A stretch of 64,000 nt of DNA from [Lactobacillus] rogosae (GCA_900112995.1 FONU01000017.1:1-64000); one strand, 5' to 3'. Counted from the first letter of the stretch, positions 35,677 through 46,384 are shown. Numbers and translations are program-made. Notes: a model not told the origin generated them from the letters alone.

Positions 35677-36441
35677 CTACTTTGCATTAACCCCTGCGAT
35701 ATCCTTAATCACCTCTCCAGCAATTATAAGCCCTACAACAGATGGCACAAATGCCACGCTTCCCGGAATATCACGTCTTTCTGTACATTTGTGTTCTGCT
35801 CCTGGTGGGCATATGCAGTTAGTACGACAGCTTATCGACATATCCTCGATTGGCCTTGTTGGCTGTTCTTCTGAATATACAACCTTAAGCTTCTTAACGC
35901 CACGTTTCTTAAGTTCACGGCGCATAACCTTTGCAAGAGGACACACCCTTGTCTTATATATATCTGCAACCCTGAATGCTGTCGGGTCCAGCTTATTACC
36001 AGCTCCCATACTGCTTATAACAGGAATTCCAAGTTCATTTGCTTTCATAATAATTGAAATCTTAGCTGTAACAGTATCTACCGCATCAATTATATAGTCA
36101 TATTCATCAAATGGAAATTCATCAGCATTTTCTGGAAGAAAGAAACAATTATGAATTCTTACATCAACATTTGGATTAATCTCCAACATTCTCTCTTTCA
36201 TAACCTCTGTCTTATACTTTCCAACAGTTTTTCTTGTTGCTATAATCTGTCTGTTAAGATTGGTAAGACATACTTTATCATCATCTATAAGGTCAAATGC
36301 GCCTATGCCGCTTCTTACAAGTGCTTCACAGGCATATCCGCCTACTCCGCCTATTCCAAATACAGCAACTCTCTTATTAGCTAGTTCCTGCATTGCACTT
36401 TCACCTAGCAATAATTGTGTTCTTGAAAACTGATTTAACAT
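35677..36441 (-). CDS. tcdA: tRNA threonylcarbamoyladenosine dehydratase
   Basis: This E1-like ATP-dependent enzyme cyclises t6A to ct6A at position 37 of ANN-decoding tRNAs. It starts MLNQFSRTQLLLGESAM and has the nucleotide-binding glycine motif GIGGVGGYACEALVRSG, the adenylation Arg in NLNRQI, and Asp in DAVDTVTAK. CPLAKVMRRELKKRG and CICPPG segments are typical of TcdA. I start at 36441 because GGAG lies six bases upstream, within the four codons of the longer frame. Length 254 is normal. It stands alone. Confidence 0.9.
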   Translation of the reverse strand: MLNQFSRTQLLLGESAMQELANKRVAVFGIGGVGGYACEALVRSGIGAFDLIDDDKVCLTNLNRQIIATRKTVGKYKTEVMKERMLEINPNVDVRIHNCFFLPENADEFPFDEYDYIIDAVDTVTAKISIIMKANELGIPVISSMGAGNKLDPTAFRVADIYKTRVCPLAKVMRRELKKRGVKKLKVVYSEEQPTRPIEDMSISCRTNCICPPGAEHKCTERRDIPGSVAFVPSVVGLIIAGEVIKDIAGVNAK

Positions 36442-36667
36442 CTTTATCTCCATTCCGAATTATTAATTACTAAACCTACCATTATGGTAGTATTTCAATA
36501 AGAGATTATATTATAATCAGAAGTTTCTGTCAAAGCAATACTTTTATTACTCTTCCATACATTTTCTTCTATATATTTATACCTATATATTTTCTTCTAT
36601 AGTATATTCATGTCTATATATTTTTATTTATATATTCGTATTTTTATATTTACATCAATACATTTAT

Positions 36668-39331
36668 TTATATATTCTCATTTCTTATTGTTTCTATAAT
36701 ATTCTGCTTTCTTATCTGTGCTATCGAATATTTCATAATTCCAAGAAGCAGTATAATTACAACAATAACCGACATAACTATAGCTAGTAATGGTAAAGTG
36801 TATTTTAACTGCGATTCTCCTGCCGAAATATATATGACATAAGAAAGTATTGTTCCTGACACTACACCAATTATAAGGGCTTTACTTCCATAAAATACAC
36901 TTTCCATCCTTATCATTTTATCAAATTCTCTCTTTGTCATACCTATCGACTGAAGCATTGCAAACTCTTTGCCTCTTAATTCCATTCCGGTTGTAACAGT
37001 ATTAAATATATTTGTAATTCCAATCAATGAAACAACAGCAATAAATCCATATAAGAATATCTTGATTGTCAGAATTAGATTTTCATTGTTTCTTCTTTCC
37101 TGTGCCGCATTAACTATGTTATTCTTCCCAATATCAAATTCATTCACAAGTATATCCTGTGCTTTATCAGGGTCGTCACAGTTAATATTAAGAAGTACAC
37201 TGCAATCAATATCCCCGGGATTAAACTGATTCATATAATCATCACTTACAATAAGATAGCCATAAGAAGTATAAGCATTTTCATATCCGAATGGCCTTTC
37301 ATTGCTAAGTGCCACAATCTTTATATCGTAAAATGTTGTATCATCTGACGATTTACTATTATCCAATGATTTACTGCTGTTTGAAGTATCAATTCTATAA
37401 GTTAATACATCACCAGCTTTATAACCATCATATACATTAAAATATTTTACGTTATTTCCATTATTAATGTACTGATATGTATTATCTACAAGTATTCCTC
37501 CGCTCTGTGCAGTTTCCTTGCTTATACCAAGCTTTTTAATATACTTTTCATATTCTTCATTACCTAATGAAATAATACTTATATAGTAACCAGTATTTTC
37601 TGATAAACCTGCCTCATATTTATTTACTTCCTTATAATCACTACTATACTTTGGTTCATCTTTTAATGAAGCATAAAAGCCTCTTGCAAATGTAAAATCA
37701 GTTATATTCGTTTCATTATTTATCCTGTTCACAATATCACTTACTTTTTTATCAGCCTCATCTACAGACATACTTTTATATGAAGACATATACACCCTTA
37801 AATCTATATTGCCATTAGCGTATCTGTTGGCTGAATCTGTTAATAAACTCATAAATCCATATAAAGCAATAAATGTCATTACACTAAGCGCAATAGAAAT
37901 AGTGATTACCCTGTATTTTCTCTTGTTACGCTTCATATTCTTATAGGCAAGGACACCTCCTTCACCCCATACTTTACTGACTAATTCCGGTGTCCTTAAT
38001 GACTTAGATTTTATCTTGATATCTTCACTATGATTGATAGCCATTATTGGTGACATTCGCGAAGCCCTTATTGCTGGTACTAATGCCGACAATACAATCG
38101 TAACTATCGCAAGTACAATTGATAAAAGCACTCCTAATAAAGATGGTGCATACACAATGCTCATTTCTAATGTATCAATAAGCATTTTGTTACTCAATAT
38201 GACAAGAATATAACTTGCTGACAGACCCACGACTATGCCTGCTGCAACACCTATTACACCCATAAACGCAGCTTCAAAAAAAACATTTTTTCTAATCTGG
38301 CGTGGCGTAGCACCAATTGAAGCTAACATTCCGTACTGTTTAGTCTTCTGGTTAATAGATATAGCAAAGCTGTTACTTATACATACCGCTGAAGTTATAA
38401 TAATTATAACCATAACAACAGCCGCCATATTATATACAAATGCAACACTTGAATCATAAAACACTTCATACTTTATAAGACTGTTATTAATGTAATATGA
38501 ATGTGCCTTATCAAGCTGGTTCTTTAATATCTCTGCCTCTTCATCTGTTGGGCTGCCTGAATACTGCTTGTTAAATAAAATTCTATCGACACCTAATATA
38601 TCCGCAGTTATATTATATCTGTCTTTAAGTACCTTTTTATGAAACCTGATATATATGTCCGATTTATTCAAAGATGTATCTGACTTATTTGCAAATGTAA
38701 TGACTGAATAACCCGGTGCAGTTCTTGGTTCTTCACCATATGGAAGCCTGTCACATATTCCCACAACCTTATACGTCTTAGTCTTCTTTACATCAAGCAG
38801 CTCATCTTCTCTATAATCATCATTCTGATAAAGCTTTTTACCATTATATGTCCTGTCGCCTACATCAAATGTAATCTCATCTCCAAGATTGTATTTAACA
38901 CCGCCATTGGTCTTAATATGACTTGATATAACTATTTCGCTGTCATCTTCTGGAAGTCTTCCTGATGTTACATTTATTTCTGCCTTTTCAAATGTATCAC
39001 TATCAAGTGCTTCAATATAAACATAAGGTTTACTGTCATTAACACAGCCGTCAAGCACTGCATAACCAACTTCGTGCATTTCGTAATAACTTTCCACCTG
39101 CCTGTTATTAATAACTGACTCCTTTTCCTTATCAGTCATATCATATAAGAGAAGATGAAAATCTCCATCTACCTTCTTTGCTCTTAACGTTATGCTTTCT
39201 TTTAAACTTACCGCCATAGCTGCAACCGCAGTCAGAAGTGCCGTTGCAAGTATAATACCAATAATTGTAACAATTGTTCTTTTTTTATTAAGCTTTAGAT
39301 TCCTTATTGTCAACCTGTTAAGTATCTGCAT
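36668..39331 (-). CDS. FtsX-family ABC transporter permease
   Basis: The 887-residue permease has one membrane helix at about 18-42, a large external domain, three helices at about 295-420, another helix near 470-495, a second external domain and three helices at about 765-880. This is the eight-helix duplicated FtsX layout of lipoprotein or antimicrobial-peptide transporters. YGMLASIGATPRQIRKNVFFEA and FAMLQSIGMTKREFDKMI are the paired cytoplasmic motifs. It lies 109 bp downstream of its ATPase and next to a two-component system, a grouping used for peptide-antibiotic sensing and resistance. Confidence 0.9.
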   Translation of the reverse strand: MQILNRLTIRNLKLNKKRTIVTIIGIILATALLTAVAAMAVSLKESITLRAKKVDGDFHLLLYDMTDKEKESVINNRQVESYYEMHEVGYAVLDGCVNDSKPYVYIEALDSDTFEKAEINVTSGRLPEDDSEIVISSHIKTNGGVKYNLGDEITFDVGDRTYNGKKLYQNDDYREDELLDVKKTKTYKVVGICDRLPYGEEPRTAPGYSVITFANKSDTSLNKSDIYIRFHKKVLKDRYNITADILGVDRILFNKQYSGSPTDEEAEILKNQLDKAHSYYINNSLIKYEVFYDSSVAFVYNMAAVVMVIIIITSAVCISNSFAISINQKTKQYGMLASIGATPRQIRKNVFFEAAFMGVIGVAAGIVVGLSASYILVILSNKMLIDTLEMSIVYAPSLLGVLLSIVLAIVTIVLSALVPAIRASRMSPIMAINHSEDIKIKSKSLRTPELVSKVWGEGGVLAYKNMKRNKRKYRVITISIALSVMTFIALYGFMSLLTDSANRYANGNIDLRVYMSSYKSMSVDEADKKVSDIVNRINNETNITDFTFARGFYASLKDEPKYSSDYKEVNKYEAGLSENTGYYISIISLGNEEYEKYIKKLGISKETAQSGGILVDNTYQYINNGNNVKYFNVYDGYKAGDVLTYRIDTSNSSKSLDNSKSSDDTTFYDIKIVALSNERPFGYENAYTSYGYLIVSDDYMNQFNPGDIDCSVLLNINCDDPDKAQDILVNEFDIGKNNIVNAAQERRNNENLILTIKIFLYGFIAVVSLIGITNIFNTVTTGMELRGKEFAMLQSIGMTKREFDKMIRMESVFYGSKALIIGVVSGTILSYVIYISAGESQLKYTLPLLAIVMSVIVVIILLLGIMKYSIAQIRKQNIIETIRNENI

Positions 39332-39440
39332 ATAAACTCTCCTTTCCAGCCCGTTTCATGAATTTACATAATTCTATATCTTATAAAATCCTATAAAATT
39401 ATGAAACTATTTATATAAGACTCGTGCCTGTTCATAATCT

Positions 39441-40103
39441 TTATACAAGCCTGCCATCTTCAATTCGTAATATTCTGTCTGCAATCTTTGCAATTTCAAG
39501 ATTGTGGGTAATCATTACAATTGTCTGATTATATTTCTGATTAGAGAGTTTTAATAATTCTACGATTTCATCACTTGAGCGTGAGTCAAGATTTCCTGTC
39601 GGCTCATCCGCAAGAAGTATTGCCGGGTGATTAATAAGTGCCCTGCCAATTGATACCCTCTGCTGTTGTCCACCTGATAACTGATTAGGCAGATGTGACA
39701 CCCTGTCCTTTAAACCAAGAGTATTAATAAGATCACAAAGTTCTTTTTTATCTGGTGTCCTGCCATCAAGCTCACAAGGTAAAGTAATATTTTCCTTAAC
39801 ATTAAGAATTGGTATAAGGTTATAGAACTGATATATAAGCCCTACCTGTCTTCTTCTGAATATCGCTATCTTATCACTATTCAGTGAATATATATCCTCA
39901 CCCTGTATATATACCTTTCCACTTGTAGGTCTGTCCACACCGCCAAGCAAGTGAAGAAGTGTTGATTTACCACTTCCTGAACTTCCCACTATAGCTACGA
40001 ACTCGCCTTGTTCCACGCTGAATGAAATGTCATTTACTGCAAGTACAGCATTGTCACCTTTGCCATATTGTTTAACAAGATGTTCTACCTTTAATATCTC
40101 CAT
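39441..40103 (-). CDS. ABC transporter ATPase of the LolD/MacB type
   Basis: This is a 220-residue ATP-binding subunit. Walker A is GSSGSGKST, the signature LSGGQQQR and Walker B ILLADEPTGNLDS. EDIYSLNSDKIAIFRRRQVGLIYQF is the usual Q-loop region of MacB/LolD-type subunits. I start at MEILKVEHLVKQYGKGD (40101-40103) with GAGAGGC upstream. It energises the adjacent FtsX-type permease. Confidence 0.94.
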   Translation of the reverse strand: MEILKVEHLVKQYGKGDNAVLAVNDISFSVEQGEFVAIVGSSGSGKSTLLHLLGGVDRPTSGKVYIQGEDIYSLNSDKIAIFRRRQVGLIYQFYNLIPILNVKENITLPCELDGRTPDKKELCDLINTLGLKDRVSHLPNQLSGGQQQRVSIGRALINHPAILLADEPTGNLDSRSSDEIVELLKLSNQKYNQTIVMITHNLEIAKIADRILRIEDGRLV

Positions 40104-40200
40104 ATACTGCCTCTCTTTCTGTCGTAAATATAGATTATAAATATGCATTGATTTATTACATATCTCAATATACACAGATAAAATGACATTTCGGTGACAT

Positions 40201-41469
40201 TTATTTTATGTATTTAACTATAAATACTGTTTCTTCATCATCGGACTCCACACTTATATATCCTCCCTGCTTCTCAATTACTGCCTTAGCAAGAGGAAGT
40301 CCTATTCCCATACTGTTATCTTCGTATTTAGCTTCACTGTAATATCGTTCAAATATCTGCTTCTGTCGTTGGTCACTCAGTTTATCACCTCTGTTAGTTA
40401 TATACACTGCTGTATACACATCATTATCTGTTATATTTATCTTTACAGTACCTTTATGTCTACTATGTTCAATTGCATTTTTAATAATATTCTGTAATGC
40501 TTCCCTGTTCCAGTTGTAATCGCCATTTATATAGATGTCCGATTTATTCAATTCATCTTCATTGCGATTATCGATATTCTTTTCTATATTTACATTTTTA
40601 ATTTCTGCTATAACCTCAAGATTACCGACAGCTTCTTCTATAATCTTATTAATAGAAATGTTCTCATTATTGAACTCAACTACACCTGCATCAATTCTTG
40701 ACAGCTTAAGCATAGACACAATCATCCAGCTCATTCCATTAACCTGATTTAAAGCTTCATATATGAATTTCTTTCTTGTAGAATAGTCCATATCCGGATT
40801 GTCATTAAGATTATCCAATAGAACCTGCGTTGAAGTAAGCGGTGTCTTTAACTGGTGTGATATGTCCGATACAGACTGCGCTAACATAACCTTTTTTATT
40901 CTGGCTGAGTCCGCCTGTTCTTTCATATATACCATAATTTTATATAGCGAATTCTTAAGACTGCTAAGCTCGTCTTCTGAATTATCATTTATTTCCAGCT
41001 CATAATTACCGCGTGATATTTTATCCATATAATCCTGCAACTCGAAAATGTCTTTCTTCCTTCTCCTTAAATACATACAAAAACATATAATAAACAATAC
41101 CGACATCACGCCTATAATCGAAGTGCTGACTATGATATTGACATTTCTTATGTCACTCATATCTTTAATGTAAAATGTATTATCTGTTATTCCATTTTTT
41201 CTTAATATACTGTCAAATTCTTCTGATGTCGTACTACTTTCAAGCTCACTGTAGGACTTATTTAATATAATCGCAATTTCTTCCATATCAAGGTCTGGAT
41301 ATTGGTTAATAACATTTTCCATAATACATCTTATATATGTATTCTCCATATTCTTATACTTATGTGTATACCAGCTTATCCAGGAAATATATGTCACTAC
41401 ACTGACAACCAGCACTACACCTATTAATAGCAGGCTTTTAACCGCCTGCTTATTCTTATATGCACCCAT
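40201..41469 (-). CDS. sensor histidine kinase of the ABC module
   Basis: The 422-residue kinase has membrane helices at about 11-31 and 113-134 flanking an 80-residue external domain, then HAMP. The HisKA motif is VSDISHQLKTPLTSTQ. The ATP-binding domain has N-box NIIKNAIEHS, and MGIGLPLAKAVIEKQGG. The gene is 29 bp downstream of its response regulator. It likely senses a peptide or envelope signal and controls the transporter. The DKSDIYINGDYNW segment is a variable insert in the ATPase domain. Confidence 0.92.
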   Translation of the reverse strand: MGAYKNKQAVKSLLLIGVVLVVSVVTYISWISWYTHKYKNMENTYIRCIMENVINQYPDLDMEEIAIILNKSYSELESSTTSEEFDSILRKNGITDNTFYIKDMSDIRNVNIIVSTSIIGVMSVLFIICFCMYLRRRKKDIFELQDYMDKISRGNYELEINDNSEDELSSLKNSLYKIMVYMKEQADSARIKKVMLAQSVSDISHQLKTPLTSTQVLLDNLNDNPDMDYSTRKKFIYEALNQVNGMSWMIVSMLKLSRIDAGVVEFNNENISINKIIEEAVGNLEVIAEIKNVNIEKNIDNRNEDELNKSDIYINGDYNWNREALQNIIKNAIEHSRHKGTVKINITDNDVYTAVYITNRGDKLSDQRQKQIFERYYSEAKYEDNSMGIGLPLAKAVIEKQGGYISVESDDEETVFIVKYIK

Positions 41470-41498
41470 ATTCTCTCCAATCTGTTATCATATTCTTT

Positions 41499-42209
41499 CT
41501 AATCTGACAATCTGTAACCTACGCCCCTGACCGTCACAATAATATTTCCTTCTTTATCGCCTATCTTATCACGAAGTCTTTTCATTGTAACTGTAAGTGT
41601 ATTATCATTTACAAAGTTGCCTGCTGAGTCCCATATATGTGATAATATTTCTTCTCTTGTAAATACTTTTTTAGGATTTTGTAACAGTATTTTTAATATC
41701 TCAAATTCAAGCTTTGTGAGCTTAACTTCATTATCCGCCTTGTACAATTTTCTTATATCAACGTCCATCTTTAAATCTGCAAATGTAAGCTCATTGCCGC
41801 TCCGGTTTCTTCTTAGCACATTCTTAATTCTCGATAGAAGTTCCATATTGCGGAATGGCTTTATAACATAATCATCTGCACCTAACTCCAACCCCATTAC
41901 AACATCTTTCTCCTCATCTTTAGCTGTAAGAAATATGACAGGGGCTATATCATCAGCTTTAATCTTTCTGCAAAGCGAAAAGCCATCCCCATCAGGAAGC
42001 ATTACATCAAGTATGACAATATCTATGTTCCATACATCACCAGCTCCAATTAAAGTTCTATATTTTTCAGTGTCCTTTGCATTCTCTAATATCTCCTTTG
42101 CCTGATATGCACTTCTTGCAACCCTGACATTATAACCATTATTGGTAAAAAGGTATTCCAGCCCCATAATTATTGCTTCGTTATCCTCTATTAATAAAAT
42201 ATTACTCAT
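41499..42209 (-). CDS. OmpR-family response regulator of the ABC module
   Basis: The receiver domain has acidic residues near 7-8, phospho-acceptor Asp in DIVILDVMLPDGDG and Lys in YVIKPF. The winged helix covers about 140-235 (FTREEILSHIWD, TVTMKRLRDKIG, VRGVGYRLSD). Receiver and effector are separated by an unusual insert near residues 43-60 (ENAKDTEKYRTLIGAGDV). It is the first gene of the four-gene regulator-kinase-ATPase-permease operon. Confidence 0.93.
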   Translation of the reverse strand: MSNILLIEDNEAIIMGLEYLFTNNGYNVRVARSAYQAKEILENAKDTEKYRTLIGAGDVWNIDIVILDVMLPDGDGFSLCRKIKADDIAPVIFLTAKDEEKDVVMGLELGADDYVIKPFRNMELLSRIKNVLRRNRSGNELTFADLKMDVDIRKLYKADNEVKLTKLEFEILKILLQNPKKVFTREEILSHIWDSAGNFVNDNTLTVTMKRLRDKIGDKEGNIIVTVRGVGYRLSD

Positions 42210-42459
42210 ATCTTTTCTCCAATCTTAATTCTTAATTACACAGTTATCATAATACTACTGTTTAATACACTTTATTATTTAATCAGCTATTTTTCTTATT
42301 TTTCTTAAGTTCACATTATTATATAATATATACAATAAAATATTTTAATTGTATACCCTGTTTAATATATCCATACAAATATAGTTTCATTATTAAATAA
42401 TATTTATCAATTTTGTCTGGGATTGAATTATTTTGATTGTATTTGAATTATTTTATGAA
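42210..42459. other. intergenic region, divergent starts
   Basis: Very AT-rich DNA separates the response-regulator and EAL genes. The EAL promoter lies at its right edge. No stable hairpin or additional gene is visible. Confidence 0.5.
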
Positions 42460-42488
42460 TTGTATAAACAATAATTTTCGTGTATAAT
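42460..42488 (+). promoter_or_regulatory. promoter of the EAL gene
   Basis: TTGTAT and TATAAT are spaced 17 bp apart with TG one base before the -10. The GGGGG ribosome site and ATG follow at 42526. Confidence 0.7.
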
Positions 42489-42525
42489 ACATACTTGTAG
42501 TTTATACTATCAGGGGGAAACTTAT

Positions 42526-44460
42526 ATGTTAATAGGGAATTGTAACGTAACTGCTGAACTTGTAAGCTTAATTGTGGCCGGATTTTTGACATTTCTTATG
42601 TTATACTCCAATCCAAGAAAGACGAGTTCGTACCAAATCATTCATTATGGAATACTTTTATCGATGATATCTATCGCCACGCAGCTTGCATTTTTTTATA
42701 GTCAGGCTCATACCGATATGTTTAACAGAGAATTAAGATTATTCCTGTCGTTAGCATTTTTAGCAGAATACCTTGCATTACTAATGATGCTCTATGTGTA
42801 TATATGTCTTCTTTCAACAAGGACATTACATCACACGAAAAATCTGCAATCAAAAGTATTATCATTCGGCTGTACTTATGCTATAGCTGTTTTTGCATTT
42901 GCAGTATCTGGTAAATTACCGGATATAATTGATGGTTTATTGCCATTAGAATATTATATTAATTTTTATGCTATCTTTGGCATAATAACCTGTTTAATAT
43001 GCCTTTTATCCATATTATTAAATAAACATTCAATTCCAAAGGTAGTCAATAAATATGCTTTAATATTTATTCCAGTAGATTTCATAATGCTTTCAGTTCA
43101 ATTTATGACAAGCAATATAATATTTTCAAGTCTCACATATGTATTACCATTTTTAATATATTATATATTATTTCACAGCAATCCATATGATGAACTTATT
43201 GGCTGTCAGAATATGCACTCCTTTGAAGCAAGATTTACAGACAGTGTATCAATGAAACGTAAATTTCTTGTTGTATACCTTAACTTTCCTCAGCTTAAAA
43301 ATGTAAATTATGCTATTCATAATGAAAAAGTTGAAGAAACAGCCGCTAATGTATGCAGACGAATTGAAAAGCTTCATCATATGGTTCATATTTACCGATT
43401 TACCAATGATGAATTTGCTATGATTTTATATATCAAGGATGAAAACAAAATAAAGCAGTTTCTCAATAATGTGGAGATGGCAATAATTGATTATATGACT
43501 GCTTCATCTTACACAATTAACTACAGAATAGCTGCTATCCAGAGCAATCCTGTTGTATCATCAACACATAAGTTAAGCTCAATGTCAGCCTACCTTTTTA
43601 ATAAAATTGCCAATGAACCGGGCAATCAGTGTTATCTTGCTACAGATAAGGATTACAAGGAATTTCACGAGGCATACAAGATTGAACAGCTTCTTCTTGA
43701 TATCCGCAATAAGAATGACCTTGATGACGAACGTGTATTATGCTATGCACAGCCTATATTCAGTGTTAATAACAACAGCTTTAGAACAGCCGAGGCACTT
43801 ATGCGCCTCTCACTTGATGGAACAATCATATATCCGGATAAGTTCATACCTATTGCTGAGAAGAATAACTGTATTCATACTTTAACGCGAATAATTCTTA
43901 ACAAGGTATGTAAGATTGTAGCTGAATTTGAGAAGAAATATGACTTTGATGCAATAACTATCAATTGTTCATCATCAGAATTATCTAATCGTAATCTTTT
44001 TGATGAACTTATGGCTATAATTAATTCCAATAATATTATGCCAGAACATATCCGTCTTGAACTTACAGAAAGTGCTATGTTTGATGATTTCAATATGGTT
44101 ATTCACAATATGGAAAAGCTTAATGAGTCAGGTATCAAGTTCTATCTTGATGACTTCGGAACTGGATACTCTAACCTTGAAAGAATAATTGGCTGTCCAT
44201 TTAACACAATCAAGTTCGATAAAACACTGCTTTACAAATCTCTTGATAACTCCGCTGTATCGGATATTGTATCTCACCTTACAAGCGTATTCAAGGAACA
44301 GGGATTTGTATTATTAATTGAAGGCGTTGAAAATGAAGAGCAGGCATCTTACAGCATAGATAAAGGCTTTGATTATATTCAGGGTTACAAATATGCTAAG
44401 CCACAGCCTGTTATTAATTTGAAAGACTACTTTGATAAGCTGGAAAGGGCTATATCCTAA
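42526..44460 (+). CDS. membrane protein with degenerate GGDEF and active-type EAL domain
   Basis: It is a predicted c-di-GMP phosphodiesterase of 644 residues. About seven membrane helices occupy residues 10-225. A GGDEF-like domain follows (about 245-370) but its signature is TNDEF, so cyclase activity is unlikely. The EAL domain has EALMRL, INCSSSEL, RLELTESA, YLDDFGTGYSNL, IKFDK and LIEGVENEEQ, with metal-binding and catalytic residues retained. With the HD-GYP receptor it suggests active c-di-GMP turnover. Confidence 0.92.
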   Translation: MLIGNCNVTAELVSLIVAGFLTFLMLYSNPRKTSSYQIIHYGILLSMISIATQLAFFYSQAHTDMFNRELRLFLSLAFLAEYLALLMMLYVYICLLSTRTLHHTKNLQSKVLSFGCTYAIAVFAFAVSGKLPDIIDGLLPLEYYINFYAIFGIITCLICLLSILLNKHSIPKVVNKYALIFIPVDFIMLSVQFMTSNIIFSSLTYVLPFLIYYILFHSNPYDELIGCQNMHSFEARFTDSVSMKRKFLVVYLNFPQLKNVNYAIHNEKVEETAANVCRRIEKLHHMVHIYRFTNDEFAMILYIKDENKIKQFLNNVEMAIIDYMTASSYTINYRIAAIQSNPVVSSTHKLSSMSAYLFNKIANEPGNQCYLATDKDYKEFHEAYKIEQLLLDIRNKNDLDDERVLCYAQPIFSVNNNSFRTAEALMRLSLDGTIIYPDKFIPIAEKNNCIHTLTRIILNKVCKIVAEFEKKYDFDAITINCSSSELSNRNLFDELMAIINSNNIMPEHIRLELTESAMFDDFNMVIHNMEKLNESGIKFYLDDFGTGYSNLERIIGCPFNTIKFDKTLLYKSLDNSAVSDIVSHLTSVFKEQGFVLLIEGVENEEQASYSIDKGFDYIQGYKYAKPQPVINLKDYFDKLERAIS

Positions 44461-44533
44461 TATCTTACTTATCAATGACATACTTATATAATATTATAAT
44501 CGGTACTAAATTCCAATAAAATGGATTGTAATC

Positions 44534-44592
44534 AAATACCGACCTATAATTGTTATGATTGATAATCTAACTATTATAGGTTGGTATTTTTT
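44534..44592 (+). terminator. terminator of the EAL gene
   Basis: AAATACCGACCTATAAT pairs with ATTATAGGTTGGTATTT (one G-T pair) and is followed by T residues. Confidence 0.85.
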
Positions 44593-44698
44593 ATATATGT
44601 AAATTGATGTTTTCCATAAATAAATATTTTTAATAATTACTTTTTCTTCTAATTATTAATATATTAATCCGCAATTCCTTATAAGCTAAATATAAAAA

Positions 44699-44737
44699 AT
44701 GACCATTATACTTACCAATAATAAGTATAATGGTCAT
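44699..44737. terminator. hairpin before the alarmone synthetase stop
   Basis: ATGACCATTATACTTA pairs with TAAGTATAATGGTCAT. It lies 50 bp beyond the minus-strand alarmone synthetase stop and probably ends that transcript. There is no strong T-run, so it may instead be a processing site. Confidence 0.6.
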
Positions 44738-44786
44738 TATATATATGGGGATTTTAAATATAATCGTATAATAATACTACCACTAA

Positions 44787-45575
44787 TTATTTAATCAATC
44801 CATTAATCCTATTCTTAATCAACATCCCACCAATCGTTGGCAGAGGTCTTTTCCTGTCACCCTTAGGTGCTGATTCTTTCTCAGCCTCAACAATTCGTTT
44901 CTTAATCTGTTCCATTTTATCATCTAACTGTGCAAGCTGGTTAGCACAATCTGATAATTCCAATGCAAGTATTTCAGCTTCGCTGTCTGGAATATTCTTC
45001 TTATATCTTAGCTTATGCTCAACACTTGCCCAAAAATCCATAGCAATAGTCCTAAGCTGAACTTCAACCTTCATTCTTCGTTTCTCATTCTGTAAGAATA
45101 TCGGTATCTCAATGATAAGATGAAGACTTCTATAACCACTCTCTTTAGGATTCTTGATATAGTCCTTTTTCTCGATAAGTATTATATCGTCCTGCTGTAA
45201 AAGACAATCAGCAAGCATATATATGTCCTCTGTAAATGAGCATATTACTCTTATTCCTGCAATATCCCTTATATTCTGCTCAATAGATTCCATTGTAAAT
45301 GGAATATTCTTCTTGTTAGCTTTCTTGATAATTCCTTCTGTTGACTTTATTCTTGTCTTAATAGTCTCTATAGGATTACGGTCATACTGTAAAGAAAACT
45401 GCTCATTAAGAACCTTGAACTTAGTCTCAACTTCCATAATTGCACATCTGTAATAAGCCATAAGTTCATTAAATGGCATTGTATTCTCTCTTATAAAATC
45501 AAAAACTTCATCTGACATAAGATTTTCTCGTATAAATCTCTGTTCTTCCTGTTTTAAAAAATCTTCAATACCCAT
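44787..45575 (-). CDS. small alarmone synthetase, second copy
   Basis: The 262-residue protein has the same synthetase core as the enzyme at 12119-12799: IKTRIKSTEGIIKKANKKN, DIAGIRVICSFTEDIYML, ESGYRSLHLIIEIPIFL and VEVQLRTIAMDFWASVEHKLRYKKN. There is an extra C-terminal helix and lysine-rich tail. No hydrolase domain is present. The two copies are clearly diverged. It follows the DUF5662 gene by 58 bp on the same strand. Possible redundancy or distinct nucleotide preference is inference. Confidence 0.92.
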   Translation of the reverse strand: MGIEDFLKQEEQRFIRENLMSDEVFDFIRENTMPFNELMAYYRCAIMEVETKFKVLNEQFSLQYDRNPIETIKTRIKSTEGIIKKANKKNIPFTMESIEQNIRDIAGIRVICSFTEDIYMLADCLLQQDDIILIEKKDYIKNPKESGYRSLHLIIEIPIFLQNEKRRMKVEVQLRTIAMDFWASVEHKLRYKKNIPDSEAEILALELSDCANQLAQLDDKMEQIKKRIVEAEKESAPKGDRKRPLPTIGGMLIKNRINGLIK

Positions 45576-45633
45576 TAGTTATTATAAGTTCCTTCCTGCT
45601 ATTTGCTTGTAAAATGCTTTATCAACAGCACAA

Positions 45634-46203
45634 TTATCCATTATGCAGTATATTCCTTCTAATATAAGCAAATGTATAATCTTCACCTTTCTCTGACAAC
45701 ATAACAAGTAATGAATACAATAATTCCTTAGTATTAGAATTAATTATATAATGATCCATTCCTCTCTTAAAATAATTCAAAGAATCTGCATCTGTATACT
45801 TATCTTTATTATATATCTTACTTGCAGCTACCCTGTCACAAAACATTTCAATAACATAATTAACAGGCATTTCCATTCCTATAAGACTTCCATCACCACC
45901 TTTAGCTGGATAATCTATCCAGTATTCATAGTGGTGCTTATTTCTTCCTTTATGATGAAGCCACGCTGTTGAACAGCCCTCTGCTTCCCTCTGTGCATTA
46001 TTCGGACTTCTGTTACCATCCTGATAATACTTTACACCTGGAATAAACTCTGAAAAGCTATATTTGGATAAGTCGTGCAATAGTCCCTGCTTATACAGAC
46101 CCACACGAAAACAATTCTTCATAACCTCTAACTTATGCGTATTAATAGTATGCAAATGTCCAAAAAAATTATGAAAAAACTTACCCGGCTTCATTACTGT
46201 CAA
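45634..46203 (-). CDS. DUF5662 family protein
   Basis: This 189-residue protein starts MKPGKFFHNFFGHLHTINTH and contains several His/Asp motifs: GLLHDLSKYS (about 60-69), TAWLHHKGRNKHHYEYW, and MFCDRVAAS. The pattern resembles HD-like metal-binding phosphohydrolases, and the family DUF5662 is common in Clostridia. Function is not known. It probably shares a transcript with the alarmone synthetase, which makes a nucleotide-related role conceivable but unproved. Confidence 0.75.
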   Translation of the reverse strand: MTVMKPGKFFHNFFGHLHTINTHKLEVMKNCFRVGLYKQGLLHDLSKYSFSEFIPGVKYYQDGNRSPNNAQREAEGCSTAWLHHKGRNKHHYEYWIDYPAKGGDGSLIGMEMPVNYVIEMFCDRVAASKIYNKDKYTDADSLNYFKRGMDHYIINSNTKELLYSLLVMLSEKGEDYTFAYIRRNILHNG

Positions 46204-46384
46204 TCCTCCATGCCTGATTTTATCCTAACAGTCCGTTTGTTAGAAATTGTTAATTATTAAACTATCTTACCACGCACATTATACAGTATTCATATAAGCA
46301 AATTCAAGCATTACAGCAAGTCTTAATACGAAAAATCGAAAAACTTAATAACTTTATATATTCTTTATTGATTAATCTCACATA

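Noticed and set aside
39441-42209. A novel transport-signalling system
   Set aside because: ATPase, FtsX permease, kinase and regulator form a common Firmicute peptide-sensing module.
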